Source: Anoxybacillus sp. J5B_2022 (GTDB taxonomy: Bacteria > Bacillota > Bacilli > Bacillales > Anoxybacillaceae). From it: a DNA stretch of 36,954 bases. A program made the position numbers and the translations under genes. Every line of letters begins with the position of its first letter. The stretch's first letter is position 1. Positions 24,345 through 33,513 of this stretch are shown here, piece by piece. The notes beneath the pieces were generated by a model, which saw nothing but the letters and a program-made list of their open reading frames with translations, had not been told where the DNA came from and did no database searches. The stretch spans positions 1 to 36,954 of the forward strand of contig NZ_JAPSMC010000028.1 in assembly GCF_026847645.1 (NCBI RefSeq). The letters are read 5' to 3'.

Positions 24345-26234
24345 ATGAATCGGATCTTCCGTAATACGATTTTTTATTTACTGATTTTTCTCGTTGTCAT
24401 TGGAGTTGTCAGCTTCTTTAACGGAAGCAACCAACGGACGGAGCCGATGACGTACGATGCTTTTATCACACACCTTGAAAACGGCGATGTTAAGTCGTTT
24501 TCCATGAAGCCGGAACGCGGCGTATATGAAATTAGAGGACAGTTGAAAACATATGCCGAAGGGCAATATTTTTCGACGTATGTCATGAACAGCGATCCGA
24601 TTTTAAACCGGATTGATGTAGCAGCGAAACGGACGAAAGTGGAAGTGATGCCGGCAGATGAAACGAGCGGCTGGGTCACGTTCTTTACTTCCATTATCCC
24701 GTTTGTTATCATCTTTATTCTGTTCTTCTTCCTGCTTAATCAGGCGCAAGGCGGCGGCAGCCGGGTGATGAATTTCGGCAAAAGCCGGGCAAGACTTTAT
24801 AGCGAAGATAAGAAAAAAGTGCGTTTCCGCGATGTCGCTGGAGCGGATGAAGAAAAGCAGGAACTCGTGGAAATCGTTGAATTTTTAAAAGATCCGCGCA
24901 AATTTGTCGAGCTTGGAGCTCGCATTCCGAAAGGCGTTTTGCTTGTCGGGCCTCCGGGGACAGGGAAAACGTTATTAGCGCGGGCGGTAGCAGGAGAAGC
25001 AGGCGTACCGTTTTTCTCAATCAGCGGTTCAGACTTTGTGGAAATGTTCGTTGGTGTCGGTGCGTCACGCGTCCGCGACTTGTTTGAGACAGCGAAAAAG
25101 AATGCGCCTTGTATCATTTTTATCGACGAAATCGACGCTGTCGGTCGTCAGCGCGGCGCCGGACTTGGCGGCGGCCATGACGAGCGCGAGCAAACGCTCA
25201 ACCAATTGCTTGTTGAAATGGATGGATTTAGCGGCAATGAAGGCATCATTATTATCGCCGCAACGAACCGCCCAGATATTTTAGACCCTGCATTGTTGCG
25301 CCCGGGCCGCTTTGACCGTCAAATTACGGTGGACCGTCCAGACGTGAAGGGACGTGAGGCGGTACTTCGGGTACATGCTCGCAATAAACCGTTGGATGAG
25401 TCGGTCGATTTAAAAGCGATCGCGATGCGTACGCCAGGATTTTCTGGAGCAGATTTAGAAAACTTGCTTAATGAGGCGGCACTTGTCGCAGCACGGCAAA
25501 ATAAAAAGAAAATTGATATGAGCGACATTGATGAGGCGACAGATCGCGTTATTGCTGGACCGGCGAAAAAGAGTCGCGTCATATCGGAAAAAGAGCGTCG
25601 CATTGTCGCATACCATGAGGCAGGCCATACGGTGATCGGCATGGTGTTAGCGGATGCGGAAATGGTGCATAAAGTAACGATCGTTCCGCGCGGTCAAGCG
25701 GGCGGCTATGCAGTCATGTTGCCAAAAGAAGATCGCTATTTTATGACAAAACCGGAGCTGTTAGACAAAATTGCCGGCTTGTTAGGCGGTCGTGTTGCCG
25801 AAGAAATTGTGTTCAATGAGGTCAGTACCGGAGCGCACAACGACTTCCAACGCGCCACTAACATTGCTCGCCGAATGGTAACGGAATTTGGAATGAGCGA
25901 TAAGCTTGGCCCGATGCAGTTCGGCCAGTCTCACGGTCAAGTGTTTTTAGGGCGCGATTTGCATAATGAACAAAACTACAGCGACCAAATCGCTTATGAG
26001 ATCGACTTAGAAATTCAACGAATCATTAAAGAATGTTATGAAAAGGCAAAACGCATCTTAACGGAAAATCGCGACAAATTAGAACTGATCGCTCAAACGT
26101 TGCTAGAAGTAGAAACGTTGGATGCAGAGCAAATTAAACATTTGTTCGAGCATGGAACTTTGCCAAATCGCAACGGAAATCACGAGAAGCAGGATGACGT
26201 AAAAGTAAATATCCATACAAAGAAAGAAGAATAA
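24345..26234 (+). CDS. ftsH: ATP-dependent zinc metalloprotease FtsH
   Basis: FtsH is a membrane-anchored AAA+ protease that degrades misfolded membrane proteins and regulators; in Bacillus it also promotes sporulation by removing Spo0E. The 629-aa protein has two membrane helices (about residues 5-25 and 108-130), Walker [12 protein letters not shown] (about 202), Walker [10 protein letters not shown] (about 257), the second region of homology ([20 protein letters not shown]) and the zinc site HEAGH (about 423). It is full length with the usual variable hydrophilic tail. It is preceded by its own promoter and followed by a terminator. Confidence 0.97.
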   Translation: MNRIFRNTIFYLLIFLVVIGVVSFFNGSNQRTEPMTYDAFITHLENGDVKSFSMKPERGVYEIRGQLKTYAEGQYFSTYVMNSDPILNRIDVAAKRTKVEVMPADETSGWVTFFTSIIPFVIIFILFFFLLNQAQGGGSRVMNFGKSRARLYSEDKKKVRFRDVAGADEEKQELVEIVEFLKDPRKFVELGARIPKGVLLVGPPGTGKTLLARAVAGEAGVPFFSISGSDFVEMFVGVGASRVRDLFETAKKNAPCIIFIDEIDAVGRQRGAGLGGGHDEREQTLNQLLVEMDGFSGNEGIIIIAATNRPDILDPALLRPGRFDRQITVDRPDVKGREAVLRVHARNKPLDESVDLKAIAMRTPGFSGADLENLLNEAALVAARQNKKKIDMSDIDEATDRVIAGPAKKSRVISEKERRIVAYHEAGHTVIGMVLADAEMVHKVTIVPRGQAGGYAVMLPKEDRYFMTKPELLDKIAGLLGGRVAEEIVFNEVSTGAHNDFQRATNIARRMVTEFGMSDKLGPMQFGQSHGQVFLGRDLHNEQNYSDQIAYEIDLEIQRIIKECYEKAKRILTENRDKLELIAQTLLEVETLDAEQIKHLFEHGTLPNRNGNHEKQDDVKVNIHTKKEE

Positions 26235-26264
26235 GATGTCTCTTTTACAGGGGCATCTTTTTTT
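26233..26264 (+). terminator. intrinsic terminator after ftsH
   Basis: AAGATGTCTC, a 7-nt loop and GGGGCATCTT (10 pairs, two G-T) followed by TTTTT. The stem begins within the ftsH stop codon. Confidence 0.85.
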
Positions 26265-26331
26265 ACCGTTGAGAGCAACTCTTATGGTATGATGAGAAAA
26301 GTAAGAATTTGTGAGAAGTGGGGATGAAGCG

Positions 26332-27105
26332 ATGATTTTTGTGTTAGATGTCGGCAATACGAATACCGTTTTAGGAGTGTATGACGGGGATGAGCTAAAA
26401 CATCATTGGCGCATTGAAACGAGCCGAGGGAAAACGGAAGATGAATACGGCATGACGATTAAAGCGCTTCTCAATCATGTTGGTCTTGACTTTTCCGATA
26501 TCGACGGCATCATTATCTCCTCCGTTGTGCCTCCGATTATGTTTGCGCTTGAACGGATGTGCGTTAAATACTTTCACATTAAGCCATTGATTGTCGGACC
26601 TGGGATTAAGACCGGACTGAATATTAAATATGATAATCCGAAAGAAGTAGGGGCGGACCGCATTGTCAACGCTGTTGCAGGCATTCATTTGTACGGAAGC
26701 CCGCTCATTATTGTCGATTTCGGGACAGCGACGACGTATTGTTATATTAATGAACATAAACAATATATGGGGGGGGCGATTGCACCGGGAATTACGATTT
26801 CGACTGAAGCGCTATATTCACGGGCAGCTAAATTGCCACGTATTGAAATCGCTCGCCCGGATGATATTATCGGGAAAAATACGGTAAGTGCGATGCAGGC
26901 AGGCATATTGTACGGATATGTCGGACAAGTCGAAGGAATCGTATCGCGAATGAAAGAAAAAAGCACGATCCCACCTAAAGTGATTGCAACAGGAGGATTA
27001 GCTTCTCTCATTGCACACGAATCAAGCGTTATTGATATTGTCGATCCATTTTTAACATTAAAAGGATTGCATCTTCTTTATATGAAAAATGTAGACAAAA
27101 AATAG
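26332..27105 (+). CDS. coaX: type III pantothenate kinase
   Basis: CoaX phosphorylates pantothenate, the first step of coenzyme A synthesis; type III enzymes are insensitive to CoA feedback and need a monovalent cation. The 257-aa product has the ASKHA-fold motifs: phosphate-1 [12 protein letters not shown] (about residues 5-16), PPKEVGADR-like GADR (about 110), the adenosine region [12 protein letters not shown] and GGAIAPGI. The ATG at 26332 gives [12 protein letters not shown] as in the family; an in-frame GTG at 26311 is rejected. Its ribosome-binding site (GTGGGGATG) is weak. hslO begins 16 nt after it, so they form an operon. Confidence 0.95.
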   Translation: MIFVLDVGNTNTVLGVYDGDELKHHWRIETSRGKTEDEYGMTIKALLNHVGLDFSDIDGIIISSVVPPIMFALERMCVKYFHIKPLIVGPGIKTGLNIKYDNPKEVGADRIVNAVAGIHLYGSPLIIVDFGTATTYCYINEHKQYMGGAIAPGITISTEALYSRAAKLPRIEIARPDDIIGKNTVSAMQAGILYGYVGQVEGIVSRMKEKSTIPPKVIATGGLASLIAHESSVIDIVDPFLTLKGLHLLYMKNVDKK

Positions 27106-27121
27106 GAAAAGGTGAGCAAAT

Positions 27122-28000
27122 ATGTCAGACTATTTAGTAAAAGCGTTAGCGTATGACGGTCAAGTAAGAGCGTATTCTGTGCGAACAACAGAGACGGTCG
27201 GCGAAGCGCAGCGCCGCCACCAAACATGGCCGACTGCCTCAGCTGCTCTTGGCCGGGCGATGACAGCCGGTGTCATGATGGGTGCGATGCTAAAAGGCGA
27301 CAGTAAACTGACGATTAAAATTGAAGGGGGCGGCCCGATTGGCGCCATTCTCGTCGATAGCAACGCCAACGGGGAAGTGAGGGGGTATGTGACGAATCCT
27401 CACGTTCACTTTGAGTTAAATCAGCATGGAAAACTAGACGTTGCCCGAGCTGTCGGGACAAACGGCATGTTAACGGTGGTGAAAGATTTAGGGCTGCGCG
27501 ACTTTTTTACAGGGCAAGTTCCGCTTGTGTCTGGAGAGCTCGGGGAAGATTTTACGTACTATTTTGTTTCATCTGAGCAAATCCCTTCATCTGTCGGAGT
27601 AGGAGTATTAGTTAATCCTGACGGCACGATTCTCGCCGCTGGAGGATTTATTCTTCAGCTTATGCCTGACACAGAAGAAAAAACGATTGATAAAATCGAA
27701 CAACGGCTGAAGTCCATTCCTCCGGTTTCAAGAATGATTGAAAAAGGGTTAACGCCTGAAGAAATTTTAGAAGAACTGCTCGGAAAAGGAAATGTCAAAA
27801 TTCTTGAAACGCTTCCGGTTGCTTTTGTATGCCGCTGTTCGCGCGAGCGGATTGCGGATGCGATCATTAGTTTAGGCCCTAAAGAAATTCAAGACATCAT
27901 TGACGAAGAAGGGTATGCAGAAGCATCGTGTCATTTTTGCAACGAAACGTACCGCTTTACGAGAGAAGATTTAGAAAAACTTAAGCGGCTTGCGGAGTGA
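27122..28000 (+). CDS. hslO: redox-regulated chaperone Hsp33
   Basis: Hsp33 is a holdase activated by oxidation plus heat; reduced protein binds zinc through four cysteines and is inactive. The 292-aa protein has the N-terminal Hsp33 fold ([20 protein letters not shown]) and the C-terminal redox switch with CRC (about residues 237 and 239) and CHFC (about 270 and 273). All four cysteines are present. It follows coaX. In B. subtilis a PrsA-like isomerase gene, yacD, comes next; here that place is occupied by copy B of the mobile element. Confidence 0.95.
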   Translation: MSDYLVKALAYDGQVRAYSVRTTETVGEAQRRHQTWPTASAALGRAMTAGVMMGAMLKGDSKLTIKIEGGGPIGAILVDSNANGEVRGYVTNPHVHFELNQHGKLDVARAVGTNGMLTVVKDLGLRDFFTGQVPLVSGELGEDFTYYFVSSEQIPSSVGVGVLVNPDGTILAAGGFILQLMPDTEEKTIDKIEQRLKSIPPVSRMIEKGLTPEEILEELLGKGNVKILETLPVAFVCRCSRERIADAIISLGPKEIQDIIDEEGYAEASCHFCNETYRFTREDLEKLKRLAE

Positions 28001-28013
28001 CCGTCAAAAAAAA

Positions 28014-28156
28014 GGTTCATCACCACAACATGTACTTGACAAGCGGGGGATTTTCTTGAGCCGCCGTGTACGAAAAATCTGATTTACTGATTTTTCCTTA
28101 TAAGTACAGAGAAGGCGTGTTCTGAAATAGTCAAGTACAACTTTCGGTGAAGAGCC
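28014..28156 (-). mobile_element. 143-bp MITE-like element, copy B, with 8-bp target duplication
   Basis: Every base matches the reverse complement of 3002-3144. The flanks are AAAAAAAA on both sides (28006-28013 and 28157-28164), consistent with an 8-bp target duplication in a poly-A tract. Insertion is 5 bp after the hslO stop, and the cysK promoter begins 24 bp beyond its right end. It has no coding capacity. Two identical copies with duplicated 8-bp targets point to recent transposition, probably driven by an ISL3-like transposase elsewhere in the genome. Confidence 0.88.
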
Positions 28157-28180
28157 AAAAAAAATTAAAAAATTAAATAA

Positions 28181-28209
28181 TTGACAATTGATAAAATAGC
28201 TGATAAATT
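28181..28209 (+). promoter_or_regulatory. sigma-A promoter of cysK
   Basis: TTGACA (28181-28186), a 17-nt spacer and TAAATT (28204-28209) in very AT-rich sequence. CymR represses cysK in B. subtilis; I could not recognise a convincing CymR box here. Confidence 0.6.
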
Positions 28210-28253
28210 TTAAATAAATTCGATAAAATTACTCGGGATTAGGGGTGGATAAT

Positions 28254-29180
28254 ATGGCACGTGCAGTAAATTCCATTACAGAATTAATCGGGGATACGCC
28301 AGCAGTTAAATTAAATCGCATCGTTGATGAAGACAGCGCAGATGTATATGTGAAATTAGAATTTATGAATCCAGGAAGCAGCGTCAAAGACCGGATTGCT
28401 TTGGCGATGATTGAAGCAGCCGAAAAAGAAGGGAAATTAAAGCCAGGCGATACCATTATTGAGCCGACGAGCGGCAATACAGGAATCGGGTTGGCGATGG
28501 TAGCCGCAGCTAAAGGGTATAAAGCTATTCTTGTTATGCCGGATACAATGAGTTTAGAGCGCCGTAATTTATTGCGCGCTTATGGTGCGGAGCTAGTATT
28601 AACACCAGGAAGCGAAGGAATGCGCGGGGCGATTCGCAAAGCGGAAGAACTTGCAAACGAGCATGGATACTTTATGCCGCAACAATTTAAAAACGAAGCA
28701 AACCCAGAAATTCACCGTTTAACGACGGGAAGAGAAATTGTCGAGCAAATGGGCGACCAGCTTGATGCGTTTGTCGCAGGAATCGGTACAGGTGGAACGA
28801 TTACCGGAGCCGGTGAAGTGCTTCGCGAAGCGTATCCAAACATTAAAATTTATGCGGTTGAGCCAGCTGATTCCCCGGTATTGTCAGGCGGAAAACCAGG
28901 TCCGCATAAAATTCAAGGAATTGGCGCAGGGTTTGTACCGGACATTTTAAACACGGAAATTTACGATGAAGTCATTACCGTCAAAACGGAAGAAGCGTTT
29001 GCAGCGGCTCGCCGCGCTGCGCGGGAAGAAGGAATTTTAGGCGGGATTTCATCTGGTGCGGCTATTCACGCAGCATTAAAAGTAGCGAAGCAGCTTGGAA
29101 AAGGGAAAAAAGTATTGGCGATTATTCCAAGTAACGGCGAACGCTACTTAAGCACGGCTTTGTATCAATTCGAAGAATAA
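28254..29180 (+). CDS. cysK: cysteine synthase A (O-acetylserine thiol-lyase)
   Basis: CysK makes cysteine from O-acetylserine and sulfide with PLP; in Bacillus it also acts as a sensor with CymR. The 308-aa enzyme has the PLP lysine in [12 protein letters not shown] (about residue 45), the substrate loop [12 protein letters not shown] and the phosphate-binding [10 protein letters not shown]. The ATG at 28254 follows GGGGTGG (28242-28248) and matches the family N-terminus ([12 protein letters not shown]). It has its own promoter and terminator. Confidence 0.96.
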   Translation: MARAVNSITELIGDTPAVKLNRIVDEDSADVYVKLEFMNPGSSVKDRIALAMIEAAEKEGKLKPGDTIIEPTSGNTGIGLAMVAAAKGYKAILVMPDTMSLERRNLLRAYGAELVLTPGSEGMRGAIRKAEELANEHGYFMPQQFKNEANPEIHRLTTGREIVEQMGDQLDAFVAGIGTGGTITGAGEVLREAYPNIKIYAVEPADSPVLSGGKPGPHKIQGIGAGFVPDILNTEIYDEVITVKTEEAFAAARRAAREEGILGGISSGAAIHAALKVAKQLGKGKKVLAIIPSNGERYLSTALYQFEE

Positions 29181-29190
29181 GGAAAGCAAC

Positions 29191-29228
29191 ATTTCGGCAG
29201 GGAATACTCCCTGTCGAAATTTTTTTAT
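29191..29228 (+). terminator. intrinsic terminator after cysK
   Basis: ATTTCGGCAGGGA, loop ATAC and TCCCTGTCGAAAT (13 pairs, one G-T), then TTTTTTAT. Confidence 0.93.
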
Positions 29229-29275
29229 AGTACAATAGGTGATGTATAACTAAGTTTGGACACAAACTTTTTCGA

Positions 29276-29396
29276 TATATAAGTTGCAATAAAGAATTTC
29301 CGATTTTTCGTTTCCGTTTTCATCTAAATACAAACCGATATGATATAACGTGGTGAAGTGATCCGCTGGATGTAAAACAAAATTTCAACTTATATA
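29276..29396 (+). promoter_or_regulatory. leader of the pab/fol operon with a long-range inverted repeat
   Basis: The 229 nt between the cysK terminator and pabB hold no gene. TATATAAGTTG (29276-29286) is a perfect 11-bp complement of CAACTTATATA (29386-29396), 99 nt apart. Its right arm lies about 40 nt before the pabB ribosome-binding site and so does not mask it. Promoter-like elements are present (TTGGAC at 29256-29261; TATAAC near 29344) but with poor partners or spacing. The pab/fol promoter is presumably in this interval, but I cannot place it securely. Confidence 0.35.
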
Positions 29397-29456
29397 GATG
29401 CAAAAACAAGTGTGTGTTTGTATGTGGCAACAAAGGAAGGAGTGTAACCGCCTCTT

Positions 29457-30857
29457 ATGGGACTGCGGAAAATATTAGGACGGAAAGTTTCTTATCAACA
29501 GCGAGATTGGTTTAAACAATATAAATCGCTCATCCAAAACGAGCCATACCACGTTTTGTTAGAAAGCGGCCGTGCGGGACGTTATAGCATCATCGGAATG
29601 CGCCCGGTCGGCATTGTGCAAGGAAAAGGCGAGGAGCTAGTGATTCAGTATAAAGGTGAAGAAACTCGACTGAAAGGGAATCCGCTGCATTTAATGAAAC
29701 AGTGGTTTGCGCAATGGAAAGCGGAATTCGTTCATGACGGTCCAGATTTTCAAGGCGGAGCGATCGGGTATATTAGCTATGATTGCGCTCGTTATATCGA
29801 ACGGTTGCCTTCAAAGGCAAAAGATGACCTTGAACTTCCTGATTTATATTTTTTTATTTTTGACGATGTCTTCGTTTATGATCATGAAGAAGAGGCATTA
29901 CATTTGATGACCCATTATGCCGAGGGAAAACGGGAAGAAGCAGAAAAACGCCTTTCTTTCTATGAGTCGCTATGGTTAAGGGAGAACGAAGAAATTGAGC
30001 CAATGTCATTTATTCCACCGGCGAACCATGAATCTGTTTCAATGACGGAAGCGGAGTTTATGGAGGCGGTTGAAAAGGTCCGGAAATACATCGCCCAAGG
30101 CGACGTATTTCAAGTAAACTTATCTGTAAGGCAGTCAAAACCGTTACGTACACACCCTTTTCACATTTATGAAAAGCTGCGCCTATTAAATCCTTCTCCG
30201 TATATGGCTTACCTTCACTTTCCGGACTTCCAAGTAGTGAGTGGTTCGCCGGAGTTGCTCGTGAAAAAACGAGGACCGCACGTGAGCACGAGACCGATTG
30301 CTGGAACGCGTTCGCGCGGAAAAACGGCGGGAGAAGATCAAAAAATTGCCAATGAGCTGCTCGCGAATGAAAAAGAGCGGGCCGAACATCTTATGCTTGT
30401 TGATTTAGAACGAAATGATTTAGGAAGAGTATGCAAATATGGTACAGTAAAAGTAGATGAATGGATGACCATTGAAGCGTATTCTCATGTGATGCACATT
30501 GTGTCACACGTATCAGGTGAGCTGGAAAACGGGAAAGACGCTTTTGATGTCATTCAAGCGGTGTTTCCTGGCGGAACGATTACCGGCGCACCAAAAGTGC
30601 GTACAATGGAGATTATCGAGGAATTGGAACCGGTAAGACGCAGCATTTATACAGGATCGATCGGTTGGATTGGCTTTAACGGAGATATGGAGTTGAATAT
30701 TGCCATTCGGACGATGATCGCCAAAGACGGATTGGCGCATGTGCAAGCCGGAGCAGGAATTGTGATCGACTCACGCCCGGAATACGAATATAAAGAATGT
30801 TTAAAGAAGGCGATTGCCTTATGGAAAGCGAAAGAGATGAGCGAAGTAGAATTATGA
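29457..30857 (+). CDS. pabB: aminodeoxychorismate synthase component I
   Basis: PabB converts chorismate, with ammonia from PabA, to 4-amino-4-deoxychorismate for folate. The 466-aa protein is of the anthranilate synthase I family: [43 protein letters not shown] and [20 protein letters not shown]. The PIAGTR motif (rather than PIAGTL) and linkage to pabA, pabC and folP support PabB over TrpE. The ATG at 29457 is 14 nt from GGAAGGAG (29435-29442), longer than usual; no better start is seen. It heads the folate operon. Confidence 0.94.
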   Translation: MGLRKILGRKVSYQQRDWFKQYKSLIQNEPYHVLLESGRAGRYSIIGMRPVGIVQGKGEELVIQYKGEETRLKGNPLHLMKQWFAQWKAEFVHDGPDFQGGAIGYISYDCARYIERLPSKAKDDLELPDLYFFIFDDVFVYDHEEEALHLMTHYAEGKREEAEKRLSFYESLWLRENEEIEPMSFIPPANHESVSMTEAEFMEAVEKVRKYIAQGDVFQVNLSVRQSKPLRTHPFHIYEKLRLLNPSPYMAYLHFPDFQVVSGSPELLVKKRGPHVSTRPIAGTRSRGKTAGEDQKIANELLANEKERAEHLMLVDLERNDLGRVCKYGTVKVDEWMTIEAYSHVMHIVSHVSGELENGKDAFDVIQAVFPGGTITGAPKVRTMEIIEELEPVRRSIYTGSIGWIGFNGDMELNIAIRTMIAKDGLAHVQAGAGIVIDSRPEYEYKECLKKAIALWKAKEMSEVEL

Positions 30858-30870
30858 CGAGGTGAGACGG
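30834..30870 (+). promoter_or_regulatory. possible TRAP-binding triplets over the pabA ribosome-binding site
   Basis: (G/T)AG triplets occur at 30834, 30839, 30847, 30859 and 30864; the last two make up the pabA ribosome-binding site GAGGTGAG. In B. subtilis the equivalent trpG(pabA) site is repressed translationally by tryptophan-activated TRAP binding at GAG/UAG repeats in this position. Only five triplets with uneven spacing are seen here, so the call is tentative. Confidence 0.35.
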
Positions 30871-31449
30871 ATGATTTTAATGATTGATAACTATGATTCG
30901 TTTACGTACAACTTAGTGCAATATTTAGGGGAGTTAGGCGAAGAGCTGATCGTTAAGCGAAACGACGAAGTAACGATTGAACAAATAGAAGCGCTCCGCC
31001 CCGATTTTTTGATGATTTCGCCGGGGCCGTGCAGCCCGAATGAAGCGGGGATTAGCTTGTCAGCGATCGAATATTTTGCGGGGAAAATTCCGATTTTCGG
31101 CGTTTGCTTGGGCCATCAGTCCATTGCGCAAGTGTTTGGGGGCGAAGTCGTTCGCGCGCAAAAGTTAATGCACGGAAAAACATCGCAAATTTTTCACGAT
31201 GGAAAAACGATTTTTTCCGGTATTCCTACTCCATTTACAGCTACTCGCTATCATTCGCTTATTGTGAAGAAAGAAACGTTGCCAAGCTGCTTAGAGATTT
31301 CTGCGTGGACAGAAGACGATGAAATTATGGCCATCCGTCATAAAACGCTTCCGGTGGAAGGTGTGCAGTTTCATCCGGAATCGATTATGACAGCCCATGG
31401 AATGGAACTATTGAAAAACTTTATTCAAACGTATAAAAGGGTTCGATAA
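30871..31449 (+). CDS. pabA: aminodeoxychorismate/anthranilate synthase glutamine amidotransferase
   Basis: This class-I glutaminase supplies ammonia to PabB and, as the amphibolic TrpG/PabA of Bacillus, probably also to TrpE. The 192-aa protein has the oxyanion region SPGPCSP, the nucleophile elbow GVCLGHQ (Cys at about residue 80) and the catalytic His-Glu in VQFHPES. The ATG at 30871 gives [14 protein letters not shown], identical to B. subtilis TrpG; the in-frame GTG at 30862 lies inside the ribosome-binding site. It begins 13 nt after pabB; pabC starts 3 nt after its stop. Confidence 0.95.
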   Translation: MILMIDNYDSFTYNLVQYLGELGEELIVKRNDEVTIEQIEALRPDFLMISPGPCSPNEAGISLSAIEYFAGKIPIFGVCLGHQSIAQVFGGEVVRAQKLMHGKTSQIFHDGKTIFSGIPTPFTATRYHSLIVKKETLPSCLEISAWTEDDEIMAIRHKTLPVEGVQFHPESIMTAHGMELLKNFIQTYKRVR

Positions 31450-31452
31450 TCG

Positions 31453-32331
31453 ATGTATGTATATGTAAACGGTGAAATCGTTCGAAAAGAAGAGGCGCGC
31501 ATTTCCCCGTTTGATCACGGTTTTATGTACGGGCTCGGTGCATTTGAAACGTTCCGCACGTATAACGGTCATCCGTTTTTATTGGATGACCATCTAGAGA
31601 GGCTCAATGACAGTTTAGTGGATATGAATATTGATTTGGTGCTACATCGCGATGAAGTGATGGCCGTTCTTCGTCAGCTTTTGCAAGCTAACGAACTCAA
31701 AGATGTGTATGTGCGCCTGAACGTATCCGCCGGAGTCGGTGATATTGGTTTGCAGACGGACTCATATACTGCGCCTGTTGTCATTGTCTATATGAAGCCC
31801 CTTCCTTCCGTTGCTTCTTCAGAAAAGGTATGTGCGATTTTAAAGACAAAGCGAAATAGCCCTGAAGGGAAGAAACGGTTGAAATCTCATCATTATTTGA
31901 ACAACGTCCTTGGGAAGCGAGAAATCGGCAACGATCCGCGAATGGAAGGAATTTTTCTGAATGAACAAGGGTTCGTGACCGAAGGAATCGTTTCAAATAT
32001 TTTCTGGGTCAAAAACGGTATCGTGTATACCCCTTCTTTAGAAACAGGAGCGTTAAACGGCATTACGCGCCAATTTGTGTTGGCGCTCTTTACCGCTTTA
32101 CAAATCTGTTATGAAGAAGGGCTATATCGTTTGCATGAATTAGAAACAGCGGACGAAGTGTTTTTAACGAATTCGATTCAAGAAATTGTGCCAGTTGTGC
32201 GGATTCATGACCGTTGCTATCTTGGAAAAGAAGGACCGGTGACGAAGCGGTTAAAGAAGTATTATGAGCGCTTCGCTGCTCATTTGTGGACAAGACATGA
32301 GTTAATAGAAAGGATCGACCAGCAATGGTAA
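31453..32331 (+). CDS. pabC: 4-amino-4-deoxychorismate lyase
   Basis: PabC is a PLP fold-type IV enzyme that cleaves aminodeoxychorismate to p-aminobenzoate and pyruvate. The 292-aa product has the FDHGFMYGLGAFETFR start region, the PLP lysine in LKSHHYLNN (about residue 143) and ETGALNGITRQF. Branched-chain or D-amino-acid transaminases share the fold, but the operon fixes the call. Its 3' end overlaps folP by 7 nt. Confidence 0.93.
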   Translation: MYVYVNGEIVRKEEARISPFDHGFMYGLGAFETFRTYNGHPFLLDDHLERLNDSLVDMNIDLVLHRDEVMAVLRQLLQANELKDVYVRLNVSAGVGDIGLQTDSYTAPVVIVYMKPLPSVASSEKVCAILKTKRNSPEGKKRLKSHHYLNNVLGKREIGNDPRMEGIFLNEQGFVTEGIVSNIFWVKNGIVYTPSLETGALNGITRQFVLALFTALQICYEEGLYRLHELETADEVFLTNSIQEIVPVVRIHDRCYLGKEGPVTKRLKKYYERFAAHLWTRHELIERIDQQW

Positions 32332-33161
32332 CAACAATTCAATGTGGACGTTATACACTCGATATTCAGCAAAAAACGATCATTATGGGCATTTTAAACG
32401 TCACTCCCGACTCTTTTTCCGACGGCGGCCGATTTAACGCTATCGATCGTGCGGTAGAGCATGCGAAAAAATTAGTAGTCGAAGGAGCGGATATTATCGA
32501 CATCGGTGGCGAATCAACGCGTCCAGGGGCCGAAAAAGTGTCGTTGGAAGAAGAATTGCGGCGGGTCATTCCTGTTGTGAAAGCGGTAGCTGCGGAAGTC
32601 AACGTTCCTATTTCCGTCGACACATATAAGGCAGAGGTAGCGAAACAAGCGATCGAAGCAGGTGCCCATATCATCAACGATGTATGGGGAGCAAAAGCGG
32701 ACTCGACTATGGCGGAAGTAGCAGCACATTATCGCGTCCCGATCATTTTAATGCATAATCGTCGCCAACCTGACTACGAAAACTTAATTCCGGATATGAT
32801 TTCTGACTTGCTTGAAAGCGTGGAAATCGTGAAAAAAGCGGGGGTCAAAGATGAAGCCATTATTTTAGACCCTGGGATTGGCTTTGCAAAAACGGCGGAG
32901 CATAATTTACAAGTGATGCGGCATTTGGATGAGTTTGCGAAATTAGGATATCCGTTGTTGTTAGGGACGTCGCGGAAATCATTTATCGGCCACGTTCTTG
33001 ATTTGCCTGTTGATGAGCGGGTGGAAGGAACGGGGGCGACCGTTTGCCTCGGCATCGCGAAAGGCGTTCACATTGTTCGTGTCCACGATGTGTTGCCGAT
33101 GGCGAGAATGGCTAAAATGATGGATGCGATGCTTGGCAAAGGGGGCGGGGGTCATCGATAA
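32325..33161 (+). CDS. folP: dihydropteroate synthase
   Basis: FolP joins p-aminobenzoate to the pterin pyrophosphate, giving dihydropteroate; it is the sulfonamide target. The 278-aa TIM barrel shows both signatures: MGILNVTPDSFSDGGRF and IDIGGESTRPGAEKVS, plus LDPGIGFAKT and GTSRKSFIG. The ATG at 32325 lies inside the end of pabC. The 3' end overlaps the folB frame. It is complete. Confidence 0.96.
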   Translation: MVTTIQCGRYTLDIQQKTIIMGILNVTPDSFSDGGRFNAIDRAVEHAKKLVVEGADIIDIGGESTRPGAEKVSLEEELRRVIPVVKAVAAEVNVPISVDTYKAEVAKQAIEAGAHIINDVWGAKADSTMAEVAAHYRVPIILMHNRRQPDYENLIPDMISDLLESVEIVKKAGVKDEAIILDPGIGFAKTAEHNLQVMRHLDEFAKLGYPLLLGTSRKSFIGHVLDLPVDERVEGTGATVCLGIAKGVHIVRVHDVLPMARMAKMMDAMLGKGGGGHR

Positions 33162-33513
33162 AATTTATGTAAACGGGATGGAGTTTTATGGCTACCACGG
33201 GGCGATCCCCGAAGAGCACGTTCTCGGGCAGCGCTTTTATGTCGATTTAATCGTCGAAACCGATTTAAAAAAAGCAGGGGAAAGAGATTGTCTAGCTGAT
33301 ACGATTAATTATGCGGAACTGTACGAAATTTGCCGTGAAATAGTGGAAGAAAAGCAGTTTACTTTAATTGAAGCGGTCGCCGAGCAAATTGCACATCGCA
33401 TTTTATCTTCTTTTCCGACGATTGGACAATGCACCGTCAAGGTGAGTAAACCGAATCCGCCCATTAAAGGGCATTATCAATCTGTCGCAGTAGAGATAGT
33501 AAGGGGTCGTTAA
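33124..33513 (+). CDS. folB: dihydroneopterin aldolase, start codon uncertain
   Basis: FolB splits dihydroneopterin to hydroxymethyl-dihydropterin and glycolaldehyde. The body is typical (YVNGMEFYGYHGAIPEEHVLGQRF; INYAELYEICREIV; KPNPPIKGHYQSVAVEI). The family N-terminus MDKIYV would need a start at 33154, but that codon is ATC. The nearest in-frame ATG is 33124 and TTG 33133, both inside folP and adding about ten atypical residues (MRCLAKGAGVI). The purine-rich run GGGGGCGGGGG (33141-33151) is well placed for initiation at ATC 33154. Either the protein is extended or an unusual start codon is used. The coordinates given are the longest option. Confidence 0.88.
   Translation: MRCLAKGAGVIDKIYVNGMEFYGYHGAIPEEHVLGQRFYVDLIVETDLKKAGERDCLADTINYAELYEICREIVEEKQFTLIEAVAEQIAHRILSSFPTIGQCTVKVSKPNPPIKGHYQSVAVEIVRGR

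Noticed and set aside
26269-26293. TTGAGA and TATGAT as a coaX promoter
   Set aside because: The spacer is only 13 nt, too short for sigma-A.
29433-29460. T-box-like sequence before pabB (AGGAGTGTAACCGCC resembling AGGGTGGNACCGCG)
   Set aside because: The match needs an insertion and ends differently. No specifier stem or terminator/antiterminator is visible, and pabB starts only a few bases later.
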